From positions 1 to 21,598 of the forward strand of contig JAAAKB020119807.1 in assembly GCA_010014835.2 (NCBI GenBank): a stretch of 21,598 bases of DNA, given 5' to 3'. Positions 10,447 to 19,927 of the stretch are shown here, in pieces (the stretch's first letter is position 1; each line of letters begins with the position of its first letter). This DNA is from Apostichopus leukothele (taxonomy: Eukaryota > Echinodermata > Holothuroidea > Aspidochirotida > Stichopodidae). Under the pieces are notes generated by a model. It saw only the letters and a list, made by a program, of their open reading frames with translations, was not told the DNA's origin and ran no database searches. Both the position numbers and the translations under genes were made by a program.

Positions 10447-11239
10447 GATCAGGATTACAAGAATATACTAGAATAGTTGGCAGACATGTTCAAAGCATAG
10501 TTGTGATTGGAATATTGTTTTTTATTTTTATGATATTGTTGTTTTGTTTTGATGATATAAATATCACAGGAAGTTAATTCAACTATAGTTTTTAATCCAC
10601 AGATTACATCCAGGCATACTGAACTTTTCTGCAGTACAGTAGCTACTGTAACTGTATTGTGTTATGTCTCAAAATGTTTTTGTATTATTTTTGTTGATAG
10701 TTGTTAAATTGTTTTAATACTACTGCATTATTACAGTATGGTTTTATCATTAAAGTTAGAAGCTACCTCAACATTTCACTTTTAAGCCCTGTATCAATTA
10801 TTGCACCAACTGGTTTCTGCAAAGTACTGTAGTATTTGGAACACAAAATGAGACTGGCATACTACTGTAATGAAATTTCTGCACATAGTACATTAAAACT
10901 GTCTTCTGTAAATATGTGATTTACTGACTTGTTTCGAACCATACTAGCCTCCCCCACCCAACAGTTGCTAATTATGCAGTTAGAGAGTGCTAAATGATGA
11001 AGAGTGTTCTGTTTAAACTTGTTCTTTAAATCAATTTCTTACTATATTTTACTTTTTTCTTACATTTGTTTTATTAACCACTGACATTGCTAATGTTTTG
11101 GTGAATAAAGCTGTTCGTTTAATGGTCTTATCCTTGTTTCCCTAAGTAATGTAAATGTTGGTCTTATAGCAATAAAAAATATTGAATCTATAGCAGCAAA
11201 ACAGGCAAAAGGCTCCACTAAACAACACTGAACATGTTG

Positions 11240-11276
11240 TGTCCCTCCGTTACCATCGGAATTGTCCCTTTGTTAC
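11240..11276 (+). repeat. subterminal motif, right cluster, two copies
   Basis: TGTCCCTCCGTTAC at 11240-11253 and TGTCCCTTTGTTAC at 11263-11276, in the same orientation and 23 bp apart start to start. Two more copies follow at 11450-11463 (TGTCCCTTCGTTAC) and 11626-11639 (TGTCCCTCTGTTAC), the last abutting the right terminus. Confidence 0.8.
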
Positions 11277-11642
11277 TGTACAAGATCAACTGTAGATTTG
11301 ACAGTTAATGTCTGTTCATCATATTCATCCTTGGTGTACGTGGAGCAATGTGCCAGCCAACACAAGATATCAGTTACGTGGTCAATGCAACTTAAAAACA
11401 GTGAATTTGACATCTTAAAAAAAAAGTGTGAAAACACATGTTAATTTGGTGTCCCTTCGTTACCATGATGTTTTTCATGCCATATTTTCTTACAGTAACA
11501 GCCACAAGAATTAAATTGATGAGTATGAAGCAAGTAAATACCTGTCTAGATAATTACACAATAATTGCAAAATAATCCCCCAAACTATGCAAAGAGAGAC
11601 AAAATGTGTAAGGAATACAGTCAAATGTCCCTCTGTTACTGC

Positions 11643-11658
11643 TTGACCCTGCCCTAAA
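11643..11658 (-). repeat. right terminal inverted repeat and TAAA target site
   Basis: TTGACCCTGCCC followed by TAAA, the mirror of the left terminus at 9327-9342. A copy of the internal 14-bp motif (11626-11639) sits three bases inside this end. Confidence 0.75.
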
Positions 11659-12703
11659 TCTCAATGTGGAGTGAGTGAATGTTGTAGTACTAACGCTTAA
11701 GTCAGTACTTGTCAGTACCAGCACACCCCAAAGAAAAGACAAATGCATATAATGGCCTAACCTATTTATTGTTTCAACCATATGGTAGCCTATTGTACAG
11801 ACATAGCTATGTTAAATACAGTCAAAGCATTTAAGTTCAGCTGCCTTCCAACTTTGTGTTCACCGAGTAAGAAAAATAGGTTATCTTTGTAGACCAGTGG
11901 TAGTGACATGTTCAACTATAAGTTCAAATCATTGGTAAATATCCGTTGACTATTTCAAGAAGGACATTTCTTTGGTCAGAATTACTATGAGCCGTTGTAG
12001 GCTGTACTGTTGTATAGAGTTTATAGTAGGGAAGGCTTACACAATCATCAAGTGATTGTTCAAAGCTAAGCTTTTAACTTGGCCTAATTTTTCTCCAGTC
12101 TGTTAGTTTACAAACCTACAGGATTACCAACACTTTTCGAAAGTAAAATCAATGTAAACCCTTCAATTAACCCTTCATGAATAGACAGTCATTATCGTCA
12201 GGGAATAAAGGAGATAACCTGACGCTCTTCCAGGAGACAAATAGTGAAACGTTGGAAATTGTTGGGTTTCCATGAAAAACGTCCTGTGTCGGTCGATGTC
12301 AACATCGACAAACAACGGGTGTAAATCTGATCATTTCAAAAGTAAAACTTGGATGTACTTGATACAGTTGTGGATAGACCCAGCATAGCCAATTGAAACC
12401 TATTGATTTGGTTGAGTCAAAAATCAACAGAGTTGAACATCTAGAAATGTTATAAATAAAGTAGCTCCAGACATAAAGCTTGAATGAACTCAAACTTTAT
12501 TGGTGGTCCATTATTGTGCAAGAACCTTTCCATAATCATTGGTCAGAACTTAAAGGTCATCTGTGTTCTCATACAATATGCTGAACAGGAATCACTAAGT
12601 TTGTAGTAAATCATGTTACTTGTTTTCTCGCAATGTTTCCGTAAAAGTTATTATCAGTAACATAAAAATCAGGCAAAATTGTCTTGATATTTTGATATTT
12701 CAG

Positions 12704-12774
12704 AAATGCAAGGAATCAGTCAGCAGTCAGAAGTTGGGTTTCTTACTCTGCTTGAGAATCTTAGATATTGTGAA
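12704..12774 (+). CDS. MINDY3: MINDY3-like deubiquitinase, visible exon 3 (internal)
   Basis: A 71-nt exon with acceptor TATTTCAG ending at 12703 and donor GTAAGT at 12775. With the base from exon 2 it encodes KMQGISQQSEVGFLTLLENL then RYCE, matching vertebrate KLLGIHEQAAVGFLTLMEAL then RYCK. Its last 24 or so bases (CTTGAGAATCTTAGATATTG and so on) and the donor are the first member of a tandem array that runs into the following intron, so the coding end of this exon is part of a minisatellite family. Confidence 0.93.
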
Positions 12775-13012
12775 GTAAGTATCTACTATCTACTATCTGA
12801 AAAGTCTTAAATAGTGCAAAGTAAGTATCTACTATCTACCATCTGAAAAGTCTTAATAGTGCAAAGTTAGTATCTACTATCTACCATCTGAAAAGTCTTA
12901 AATAGTGCAAAGTCTTTGTGAGAATCTTATATAGTGCAAAACGTCTTGTTCTTTGTGAGATATCTTATATACAGTATTGTGAAATTAGTCTTTGTTAGAA
13001 TCTTAAATATAG
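12751..13012 (+). repeat. tandem array copying the exon 3/intron junction
   Basis: The exon 3 end and donor, then three more units with spacing 46, 45 and 46 bp, each carry a form of CTTAAATAGTGCAAA; the second and third unit junctions are followed by GTAAGTATCTACTATCTACC or a one-base variant (donor-like sites at 12821 and 12866). Beyond 12911 the units become shorter and diverged (TGAGAATCTTATATAGTGCA near 12919, TGAGATATCTTATATACAG near 12956, TTAGAATCTTAAATATAGTG near 12996). The TGAGAATCTTA phrase is shared with coding exon 3 itself. Confidence 0.85.
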
Positions 13013-13428
13013 TGTGGAACATTTCGCTCTGTTTAGGATATCTTACACACATGTCACTTTTCTTGCGGTATATTACATGTTTGGTAAGTGTTGCTAAGAG
13101 TAGAAGAGAAATGACCACAGCTTACTAGTATCATGATTTAGTGTGTCTTGAGTGTCTCTCAATGAAAATGAGAAGCAGTTATTATGGTCATGTAGAATGT
13201 AATGCTAGACAAAATGGATTTGCATCCATGACTGTACCATCTAAGTTGCTAGGGTAATAAATTGAATGTTATTAAAACTGTAAATGAATATCTGCCAAAT
13301 GTAGAATGTAAATTGATGCCTTTAAATTATCCAAATGGTTATGCTTATATGACAGTAAGGACCAATACTTACTGTTTCTTGTGCACCATTGTCTTTGATT
13401 TGATACCTTTTCCTTTTTCCTTGTCCAG
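12775..13428 (+). other. intron between visible exons 3 and 4
   Basis: A 654-bp intron, GTAAGT...TTGTCCAG. Its first third is the donor-derived tandem array; from 13013 to 13428 I see only AT-rich intron sequence with a good pyrimidine tract before the acceptor. Confidence 0.8.
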
Positions 13429-13509
13429 GTTGGTTCCTTTCTGAAGTGTTGTAGGTGCCCTATTTGGCTGTTAGGCAGTGAAACACATCTAACCATCTTT
13501 TTTACAAGA
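13429..13509 (+). CDS. MINDY3: MINDY3-like deubiquitinase, visible exon 4 with catalytic histidine
   Basis: An 81-nt, phase-0 exon encoding VGSFLKCCRCPIWLLGSETH then LTIFFTR, against vertebrate VGSYLKSPKFPIWIVGSETH then LTVFFAK. The donor is GTAGGT at 13510. The histidine of ETHLT (codon 13486-13488) corresponds to the catalytic histidine of the MINDY family (His287 in human MINDY3 as I recall), so the visible part of the active site is intact. The cysteine pair in KCCRC replaces SPKF-type residues and is not a known catalytic feature. Confidence 0.93.
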
Positions 13510-14993
13510 GTAGGTTGCACCTTTTCATTGAACACAAAGTTTTATGCTGTAAGGGGTCTTAAAATTACTTTAAAATCCTTAGTAATAATCGGAAAACAGC
13601 TTACTTTTGTTATCTATTTTGCACACACTTTTTAGAATACAAGTTTATTCCCTACCTCTTTCCAAATCTGAGAATTTTCAACCTATTTTATAATATCCTT
13701 CCACTGAATATATGTCAAATCTTCACACTGATGATACCTTTTCATTGTAAGTTGCAAGTTAAATGATTGTTCTTACTAGCGTATCTTAATTTCTTTAAGA
13801 AGTTACTCAGATTTGCCTCGAAGTGTTGTATACTTGGCTATAGACCTTCCAAGTCATCAGGCAAATGCCACTAAGAGGTAACAGTGTCGATCAATTATTT
13901 AATTTTGATCCAAGCTGTACGGAATCTTCCTTCCAGTTGGTATCTTTATTCCTTGCTAATCGCCAAAAGAATCTATGCGATCATGATGTTATATGTACAT
14001 GTGTCTGTGTGTGGGGGAGAGCATAAATTGGGCTTGTTTTTCCCAGAAGTATTTTATATTTTTATGGGTACTGAATTGACCTTATAAAATTTTCAGTCAC
14101 ATTTTTATTTGTTAACTATAGTAAGGCCATTTCATATCCAATCGGGTTGTATGTTCTCCAAGAAAGTTCAAAGATTGTAAGGTATATGAAACAAAAAGTT
14201 TATCATTTGATTGCATTGCGACATTTTTGCTTATTCAATTGATCAAGCATTCCTGTGGAGTGCATCACTAGTTAGAAAGAGGCAGGTGTGGAAACATATT
14301 TCTTTCTCTGCTCCTACTGTACCTTCAAAAGTTCAGATGGTTTGCCATTGTGTGTATGCAATTTTTGCATCATTTTCTTTTCAATAACTTGGTATACAAA
14401 TGTTACCTTGACAGTGGTCTACATAGGAAACATGTTTGCTGTTCTGACTCATTTATATTCTTTGATGTGCAAATTTAGTCATTTCTATGCTCTTTCCTGA
14501 TGTCATTGTAAAGTCTCTGGGGACTATTTAAGCAAGGCAGGCGACATAACCAATCCGAACATACCCGTTCCAAAAGTATGTTGACCGCCAAGGGAGAAGG
14601 TAAACAGGGGGCCTTTGTTAGAGTCCTTGATATGACACCAGCCTGGATTTTAACCCAGTTAATGTTTAATTAGTTAAAGATGAATGTACAAAACTTGATA
14701 ACTTGATCATTGAGATACTCAGACTTGGATACCAAGGACTTATAGTTGGATGCTGATGTGAAGGGCACGACTACAACACTGGTTTGTAGTGGAGGTCAAA
14801 GGTCTTAGATGTGAAAGATGTCATAAGGACATTCTTCAGGTGTATCTGAGTTGTAAAACAAGCAACTTAGAATATCATTGAAAACTTAATTAATGCATTT
14901 CTGCTTATTCTGTGCAGGTATGCCCTTTTCCTTCGCCACACAGTTTCTATTAATGCATGGTCATAATGCCCTTGTTTCTGTTCTTCAATCTAG
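13510..14993 (+). other. intron between visible exons 4 and 5
   Basis: A 1484-bp intron, GTAGGT...ATCTAG. It contains a short GGTCA-rich repeat fragment near 14785-14860 (GGAGGTCAAAGGTCT at 14791-14805) and a slightly more GC-rich patch around 14510-14650 that I cannot identify. No other features are seen. Confidence 0.75.
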
Positions 14994-15139
14994 GAATTAT
15001 CATTGGTGGCACCAGAAACAATTTATGAACATGCAAGAAGGATCTTCAGTAACTATGATACAGAAGGGAGTGGTTTTATTTCTACCATTTTACTTGGAGA
15101 TGTTCTACAAGAGCTTGACTTAGTTGCTATTCCTGAATA
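14994..15139 (+). CDS. MINDY3: MINDY3-like deubiquitinase, visible exon 5 with EF-hand-like loop
   Basis: A 146-nt exon encoding ELSLVAPETIYEHARRIFSN, then an EF-hand-like segment, then VLQELDLVAIPEY. It matches vertebrate DMALVAPEAPSEQARRVFQT and following residues. The EF-hand-like loop (codons 15057-15092) reads DTEGSGFISTIL: positions 1, 3, 5, 6 and 8 are acceptable for calcium binding, but position 12 is Leu rather than Glu. Vertebrate MINDY3 also lacks an acidic residue there as I recall it, so calcium binding is doubtful. Donor GTAAGT at 15140; the exon ends two bases into a tyrosine codon. Confidence 0.94.
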
Positions 15140-16434
15140 GTAAGTATCACCAGTTTGAACTGATATTTACCCTGCTGGCCTTCTCTTATAGTAGTATCAG
15201 GAAAAATACCACAATATTACCAGTATGGTATTGTACGATCCTCACTTAAGGTTTGAAGACCTAAGATACTGTATGCTTAAAATGTCACTCTCTTCAGAAT
15301 ATATATGCATATTATGTTATGAGAAATGCAGTGGCTTTTTCTTTCTGGCATGTATATTGTGCATGTGGGTATGTATGAGGACAATTTTGTGAACAAGGTA
15401 TATCCATAAACTCTTCATAGAAAACTCACAGACTTTACAGGTGGGTGGCCTACAATTTTCATAGCTAAATCTAACCTTACATTACAAACAAATGAAATGA
15501 ACAGTAATAAGTGAACTTGATCAATTTCAAATTGTGATGCATTTTGCTCCAGTGATTTCAATGGGACTTTATTGTGTGAAACTCTGTCTGCCGTGCATAA
15601 CTCATAAAGACACGTTCATGACTTAAGCATTCTAGGAGACAACAACAACAAAATAGTTGCATACTTTGTTTCAAAATTTTAAGGCAGACCAGATTTGATG
15701 TAATATTACATAAAATGAGCCTTAAAAACATTGCGCTGCGCAAACTGAGAGAATTAACAGAAATGTCATCATTCAGTTTTCTGACTGCAGGTTCTTGAGA
15801 AATTATAACGTATGCTGACAGTGTCATTTCTAAATTTTGATGACAAAAAAGGGACAAAATGTCTTATCATTATGAATTGTGCACATTAACCCATCATGTT
15901 TTTTTTGTTGTCATGTTTACACATATTTAGAATTTTTGTAAGTGGGAAATGAGGCCAAGATCATATGAAGCTAAACCAAAGTCCTTCAAAGTGTTTCTCC
16001 TTCAAAGGAAGTACTTATATAAAAGTTACTTGACAAACCTTCATAATGTGAAAGAGGACAGTATTGCGATGAGCATCAGTATCTCAATTTCTTTTAATGG
16101 TGTTTGAAACATGATACTGTAGTTTGTACAGGTCACTTTGCAATAGTCATATTAGCTACAACATCATTGATGAACATTCTAGTTAATGTAAGGAACCGAG
16201 TAGAAGCCCTAGTTTTGATAAAAATCGTTTTCAGTTATGAGACTGGTATACCATGCAGCCTTTATATGCAATCAGCACTGTACTCGGGCATGTCACAGAA
16301 TGATTCCTTCAGTAACCTGGTAGTTTTTTATTTCTAATGCAACATGTTTTGTAGGAAACTTTATGGTTTCTCAAACTATTTTTCAAAGTAGGTAACATTG
16401 TGTAGGTATCAATGTTTTCTTTATTTACTTGCAG
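15140..16434 (+). other. intron between visible exons 5 and 6
   Basis: A 1295-bp intron, GTAAGT...TTGCAG. I see no repeat, RNA gene or mobile element. The open frame on the minus strand at 15558-15857 matches nothing known and is probably chance. Confidence 0.75.
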
Positions 16435-16522
16435 TGTTGACATAATGAAGCAGAAACTAGACCCTGATGAAACAGCAATTATCTTGCAAAATACATTTAT
16501 GGATGAGTTTTTCCCAGATGAG
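16435..16522 (+). CDS. MINDY3: MINDY3-like deubiquitinase, visible exon 6 (internal)
   Basis: An 88-nt exon with acceptor ACTTGCAG and donor GTAAGA at 16523. After completing the split tyrosine codon it encodes VDIMKQKLDPDETAIILQNT then FMDEFFPDE, matching vertebrate INLMKNKLDPEGLGIILLGP then FLQEFFPDQ. KLDP and the EFFPD ending are the diagnostic blocks. It ends in phase 0. Confidence 0.93.
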
Positions 16523-17564
16523 GTAAGACTTCACTGATCATTTAGTACATTCTATGTTGTGATTCATGGATCAAGACCAGTTGATGAAAGTTGCATTGAA
16601 AAATCTTTCAGTCTTAACAGTCAGTTGAGAGCAATGACATTTGAAATGTGTTTACCAAAAAAACAAAAACAAAATAGCAAAAAGAGCGGTGGGGCATACA
16701 AAAATCTATGTCTACCTGGTTCAGAAATAACTAAGAATGAAACATCCATTGATATTGTCCTTTTTTTGGTTTCGATGATAATCATAACCTTTGCATTCAT
16801 GATGGCGTATGTGTGGGCTGTGTGTTCGTGTGAGTGCGTTTGTGACGCCCAGTTTGTAAACACGATATCTCAAAAAGGGAATCATGGGCACTACTGGTGT
16901 GTAAAAGAAGCATATTGTTTATGGTGGAGGGCAAAGGTCATTTGGGGTCACCAGGGGTCAAATTGTGAAACCCTTGTAAACATGTACACCTTCACTATAC
17001 ATTACTGTACGTCAGATTCATAAAGAGAACTGCTCATGTTACATCATCAAAACCACAATGCATTTTGCATTCTGCTTTCAGTTAGATTTTATTAATTGGT
17101 GATATCCTTTTTCTTTTGATGGCAATGTTGTTGATTGTAAAATGTGGTGATATTCTTTTTATTTCTGCCTAAGAAAGTTTGATTCCATGCAGTTTTTACT
17201 GTGGAAGGGGTGTGCATGTTGCCATAGCGTGTGTCACCTCCTTCCCTTTGTTTTCCCTGCAGTGCATTCATATATAACCTTTGCACTCTATACAGCATAA
17301 TGTGCAGATTGTAGAAGAAGCAAGACCCTGAAGCAAGATTTATTGCTGATATTTGTAAACACTTATTGATTAGCTACATTAATGTTGATTATTTTAGTGG
17401 TGGAATGCAGCAACATTTGGTTTACTGAGAGGGTGCATTGGATATCATTACTAATGCAGTTCAACAACATTTTTTGGCATGAGGTTGACTTGGTTTGATT
17501 CTTTTAGTTGTGGAATTACAAGATTGTTTGTTTGGCTGACAAGATCAATGTCTTTATTTTCCAG
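16523..17564 (+). other. intron between visible exons 6 and 7
   Basis: A 1042-bp intron, GTAAGA...TTCCAG. Its middle is a copy of the GGTCA-rich dispersed repeat (16800-17010). The remainder, including 17010-17560, shows no recognisable feature. Confidence 0.75.
16800..17010 (+). repeat. GGTCA-rich dispersed repeat copy
   Basis: This carries TGTGAGTGCGTTTGTGACGC, AACACGATATCTCAAAAAGG, AGGGCAAAGGTCATTTGGGG and GGGGTCAAATTGTGAAA in order, the same architecture as the units at 5700-6010. I associate the phrase with interspersed repeats in echinoderms. AGGGCAAAGGTCA at 16928-16940 is a near-perfect AGGTCA direct repeat with one-base spacing. Confidence 0.7.
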
Positions 17565-17639
17565 CCTGTTAGGATTACTCCAGAGCTCTTTGAAGTTTTT
17601 CATTACAATGGATTGAAGAGGTCTTGCACAGATGGAAAG
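17565..17639 (+). CDS. MINDY3: MINDY3-like deubiquitinase, visible exon 7 (internal)
   Basis: A 75-nt, phase-0 exon with acceptor TTTTCCAG and donor GTATCT at 17640. It encodes PVRITPELFEVFHYNGLKRS then CTDGK, matching the vertebrate segment PESFTVYHYNGLKQSNYNEK. HYNGLK is diagnostic for the family. The remaining C-terminal piece (vertebrate VMYVEGTAVVMGFEDP to the end, about 50 residues) is not encoded in the rest of the window, so the last exon or exons must lie beyond 21598, past the DIRS fossil. Confidence 0.92.
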
Positions 17640-18152
17640 GTATCTTGAGCAGTTCAAATTTGTCTATGTGCAGATAAATACTACTATGTTTGTGTATGTA
17701 TGTGGCACTCAAGCCACTAGTTTAGTCTGTCCATCCTATCAGTTCCTATATCCTCCCCTCTCCCACCCACCTGTCCCACATGGTTGGTTTGGAAACACAA
17801 AGAAGCAATGATTCCATCAAGATAGAAACCAAAAGTGTAATAGAAAGATACATTCAGAGGCGACCAGTGGTAATTGCAAAAAATTTATCCCATAATTTTA
17901 TATTGAGGTGGCACAAGTATAATGACTTGAACAATCACACTCATGTTATCCATTCAAAGTGTACTTCAAGCTGATGTAATTCAATTCAACATGTAATCCT
18001 AGCTGATGTAATTCAATTTAAACATGTAATTCACACTCACGTAATTTATCCTACTATACATCCTATAATTGGTTCAAACAATAGAAGATATACCCTCAAT
18101 TGAGTGAAATTTCAATTGACTTGATCATTGTAAATAACTTTGCTCCACATGT
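17640..18152 (+). other. 5' part of last visible intron
   Basis: Intron sequence from the exon 7 donor to the left end of the DIRS fossil. It contains a small tandem repeat at 17969-18033 and otherwise nothing I recognise. Confidence 0.7.
17969..18033 (+). repeat. 32-bp tandem repeat, two units
   Basis: Two adjacent units start AGCTGATGTAATTCAATT and end ACATGTAAT, at 17969-18000 and 18001-18033. The second has one extra base. A partial third echo (CACGTAATTTATCC) follows. Confidence 0.85.
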
Positions 18153-18230
18153 ACCTGTCTCCTCACAACCTCAGCGCTCTTGTTCTACAGTGTCTAGAGT
18201 GAACTGGTAACCTTTTAACACTGTGCCCCC
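18153..18230 (-). repeat. left inverted terminal repeat of DIRS copy 2
   Basis: ACCTGTCTCCTCACAA followed by AACTGGTAACCTTTTAACAC and a C-rich end is the inverse of 2272-2341. This places the left end of the element and matches the inverted-terminal-repeat structure known for DIRS elements. Confidence 0.82.
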
Positions 18231-19798
18231 TCTACGACCGCACCCTTTGGCCAAAGACTTCCCATCTCATTCTACCACCCAAAGTGACTAGAACGTTAGT
18301 TTTTTGCTCGGATTTCTTTTCCACCAAGTTCACTCCGAACAGTCTTTGTGGATGCATCCTGCTTTGACAGGTTTGACGCCATTGAGGTCAAAAGGAGATG
18401 GACGGCCTTTCCAGCGAAGGCCGACAGGGCAAGTAGAGTCCCAGATGAGGAATGGGAAAGTTTATTCAGGTGACCTGCGATCCCCCAGGAGATGAAAGAG
18501 AAGCTGCGGTGGAACAGGGTTCTTCGTCCTCTCAGAGAGAGAACCTTGCCAGGTCAGAGTTGAGGTTGACTGACAAAAGCAGACCCCAGTCTTACAGACC
18601 TAGAGAATCAAGGCCATTCAGAGGTGGCCGAGGAATACCACATAGACATGCCCCGAGAGGGTCACTGGGAAGTAGAGCCAGACAAAGATTTTGATGCGGC
18701 CCCAGACCATGGGTAGGCACCAGAGGGACCAGTGGCAAAGAATGATCACCCTCAACGACAAGACTGGAAAGTGACCGCTCCTCCAGTAGAGCTTGTTTGC
18801 CATCCGGCCTTGTGGAAGCCCGTCTAACCTTTGCAAAACCGAATGTGGGGGGGGGGGTCATTTGCCCATCAGTGGGCAGTGATGCAGATCAGTGAGTGTT
18901 GAAGACAGTATCAGAGGGATACAGAATAGTTTACTTTCGGTCCCCCTTTCGGGATGGATAAGAGATAAACCAACACCTACGGATCCTCTTCAGAAGTTAG
19001 CGCCATAGGGTAAAATTTTGGCGTTGTTGAAGAAACAGGCAGTCGTAGAGGTATGAGGATTCTCATTGTTTCTCACCAAAATATCATGACGTGACGTCCC
19101 ATTCTTACTTTGAAACCCCTTGACAAAAATTACACCAAAACATTTCCGTATGGAAACCTTTGAGCTTATCATCCCATTACTCAGAAAGGACATGTGAGTG
19201 GCTAGTATCGGTCTAAAGACATTTTCTTACACATAAGGTTACAACACCTACTGTATGATATCTAGCCCTCCGGTATGAAGGAAGGTATTTCCAGTTCAAT
19301 GCACTACTGTTCGGCTCCAGTGTTTACCGGGGTGGTGGGTGCAGTGGTCTCCTCAGAAAAAGGGGGATGACGCTGTTCATATACCTCGAAGATTGGCTTA
19401 TAGTAGGAGAATCCGAAGAACATACAAATGATTCAAGGGACAACTTCAAAACAAAGCCCTATAGGTTCTCCCAGGTTTAGGCTGGCTTATGAATGACGTG
19501 AAGTGGAACCTTGTCCCGGCAAAGAGCATCCAGTTTCTGGGAGTGGTACTGGACTTCCCTCAGAGGAGAGAATCTGGGTGGTGATGTCAGTAGTAGACCG
19601 AATTCTGTCACGACAGGAGTTCCCAGCAAAAGATTGGCTAAGAGCTTTGGGACTGATGGCCAGCATGGTGAATGTAGTTCAACTATGCACAGAAGCTCCA
19701 TTTGCTAGGTGTTATCGACCTGAAGAGACTACACAAGCAGGCATGAGTCCCTCGGTCAGAGGAGGTAGTTCCCCATCTCGAGTGGTGGTCCCCCACAA

Positions 19799-19927
19799 AT
19801 CACTAACAGGGTCGGGAGCTAATTGGCAGAATCACTAAACAGGGTGGGGAGCTCATTGGCAGAATCACTAACAGGGTGGGGAGCTCATTGGCAGAATCAC
19901 TAACAGGGTGGGGAGCTCATTGGCAGA
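19799..19927 (+). repeat. 32-bp tandem repeat, four units, inside DIRS copy 2
   Basis: Four head-to-tail units of ATCACTAACAGGGTGGGGAG then CTCATTGGCAGA, at 19799-19830, 19831-19863, 19864-19895 and 19896-19927. The last two are identical. They lie in the RNase H region of the fossil, and the corresponding place in copy 1 has no such array, so the expansion happened in this copy or its lineage. Confidence 0.93.

Larger units (their letters stand above)
9331..11654. mobile_element. 2.3-kb DNA transposon with 12-bp inverted termini, superfamily unclear
   Basis: The segment starts GGGCAGGGTCAA (9331-9342) and ends with its exact reverse complement TTGACCCTGCCC (11643-11654). Both ends are flanked by TAAA (9327-9330 and 11655-11658), consistent with a 4-bp target-site duplication. 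Weaker inverted similarity continues inward. Inside are seven plus-strand and one minus-strand copies of a motif close to TGTCCCTCYGTTAC, concentrated toward both ends, as expected for transposase-binding subterminal repeats. The only coding remnant I see is near 10081-10446. No DDE transposase is recognisable, so this is probably a non-autonomous or decayed copy. I cannot assign a superfamily from these termini. Confidence 0.75.
4873..12703 (+). other. large intron hosting repeats and a DNA transposon
   Basis: A 7.8-kb intron between visible exons 2 and 3, GTAAGT donor and TTTCAG acceptor. It contains an unassigned exon-like ORF (5391-5652), GGTCA-rich repeat units (5700-6130), a minus-strand exon candidate (8973-9047), a short GTA microsatellite near 8341-8353 and the DNA transposon at 9331-11654. 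In 6130-8900 and 11660-12700 I recognise nothing beyond AT-rich intron sequence. Confidence 0.75.

Noticed and set aside
14510-14650. Slightly GC-richer patch considered as a possible tRNA or exon
   Set aside because: No cloverleaf, A/B-box pair or credible exon boundaries could be made out.
15558-15857. Minus-strand frame of 99 codons
   Set aside because: No recognisable domain, no splice or promoter support, and cysteine/leucine runs typical of translated AT-rich intron.
16559-17023. Longest open frame in the window (154 codons, plus strand) with a hydrophobic segment
   Set aside because: It starts with GTG just after exon 6, its second half is the dispersed GGTCA-rich repeat, and the composition is not coding-like. 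Most likely chance.
18592-18861. Minus-strand frames of 72-89 codons
   Set aside because: Shadows of the plus-strand DIRS fossil.
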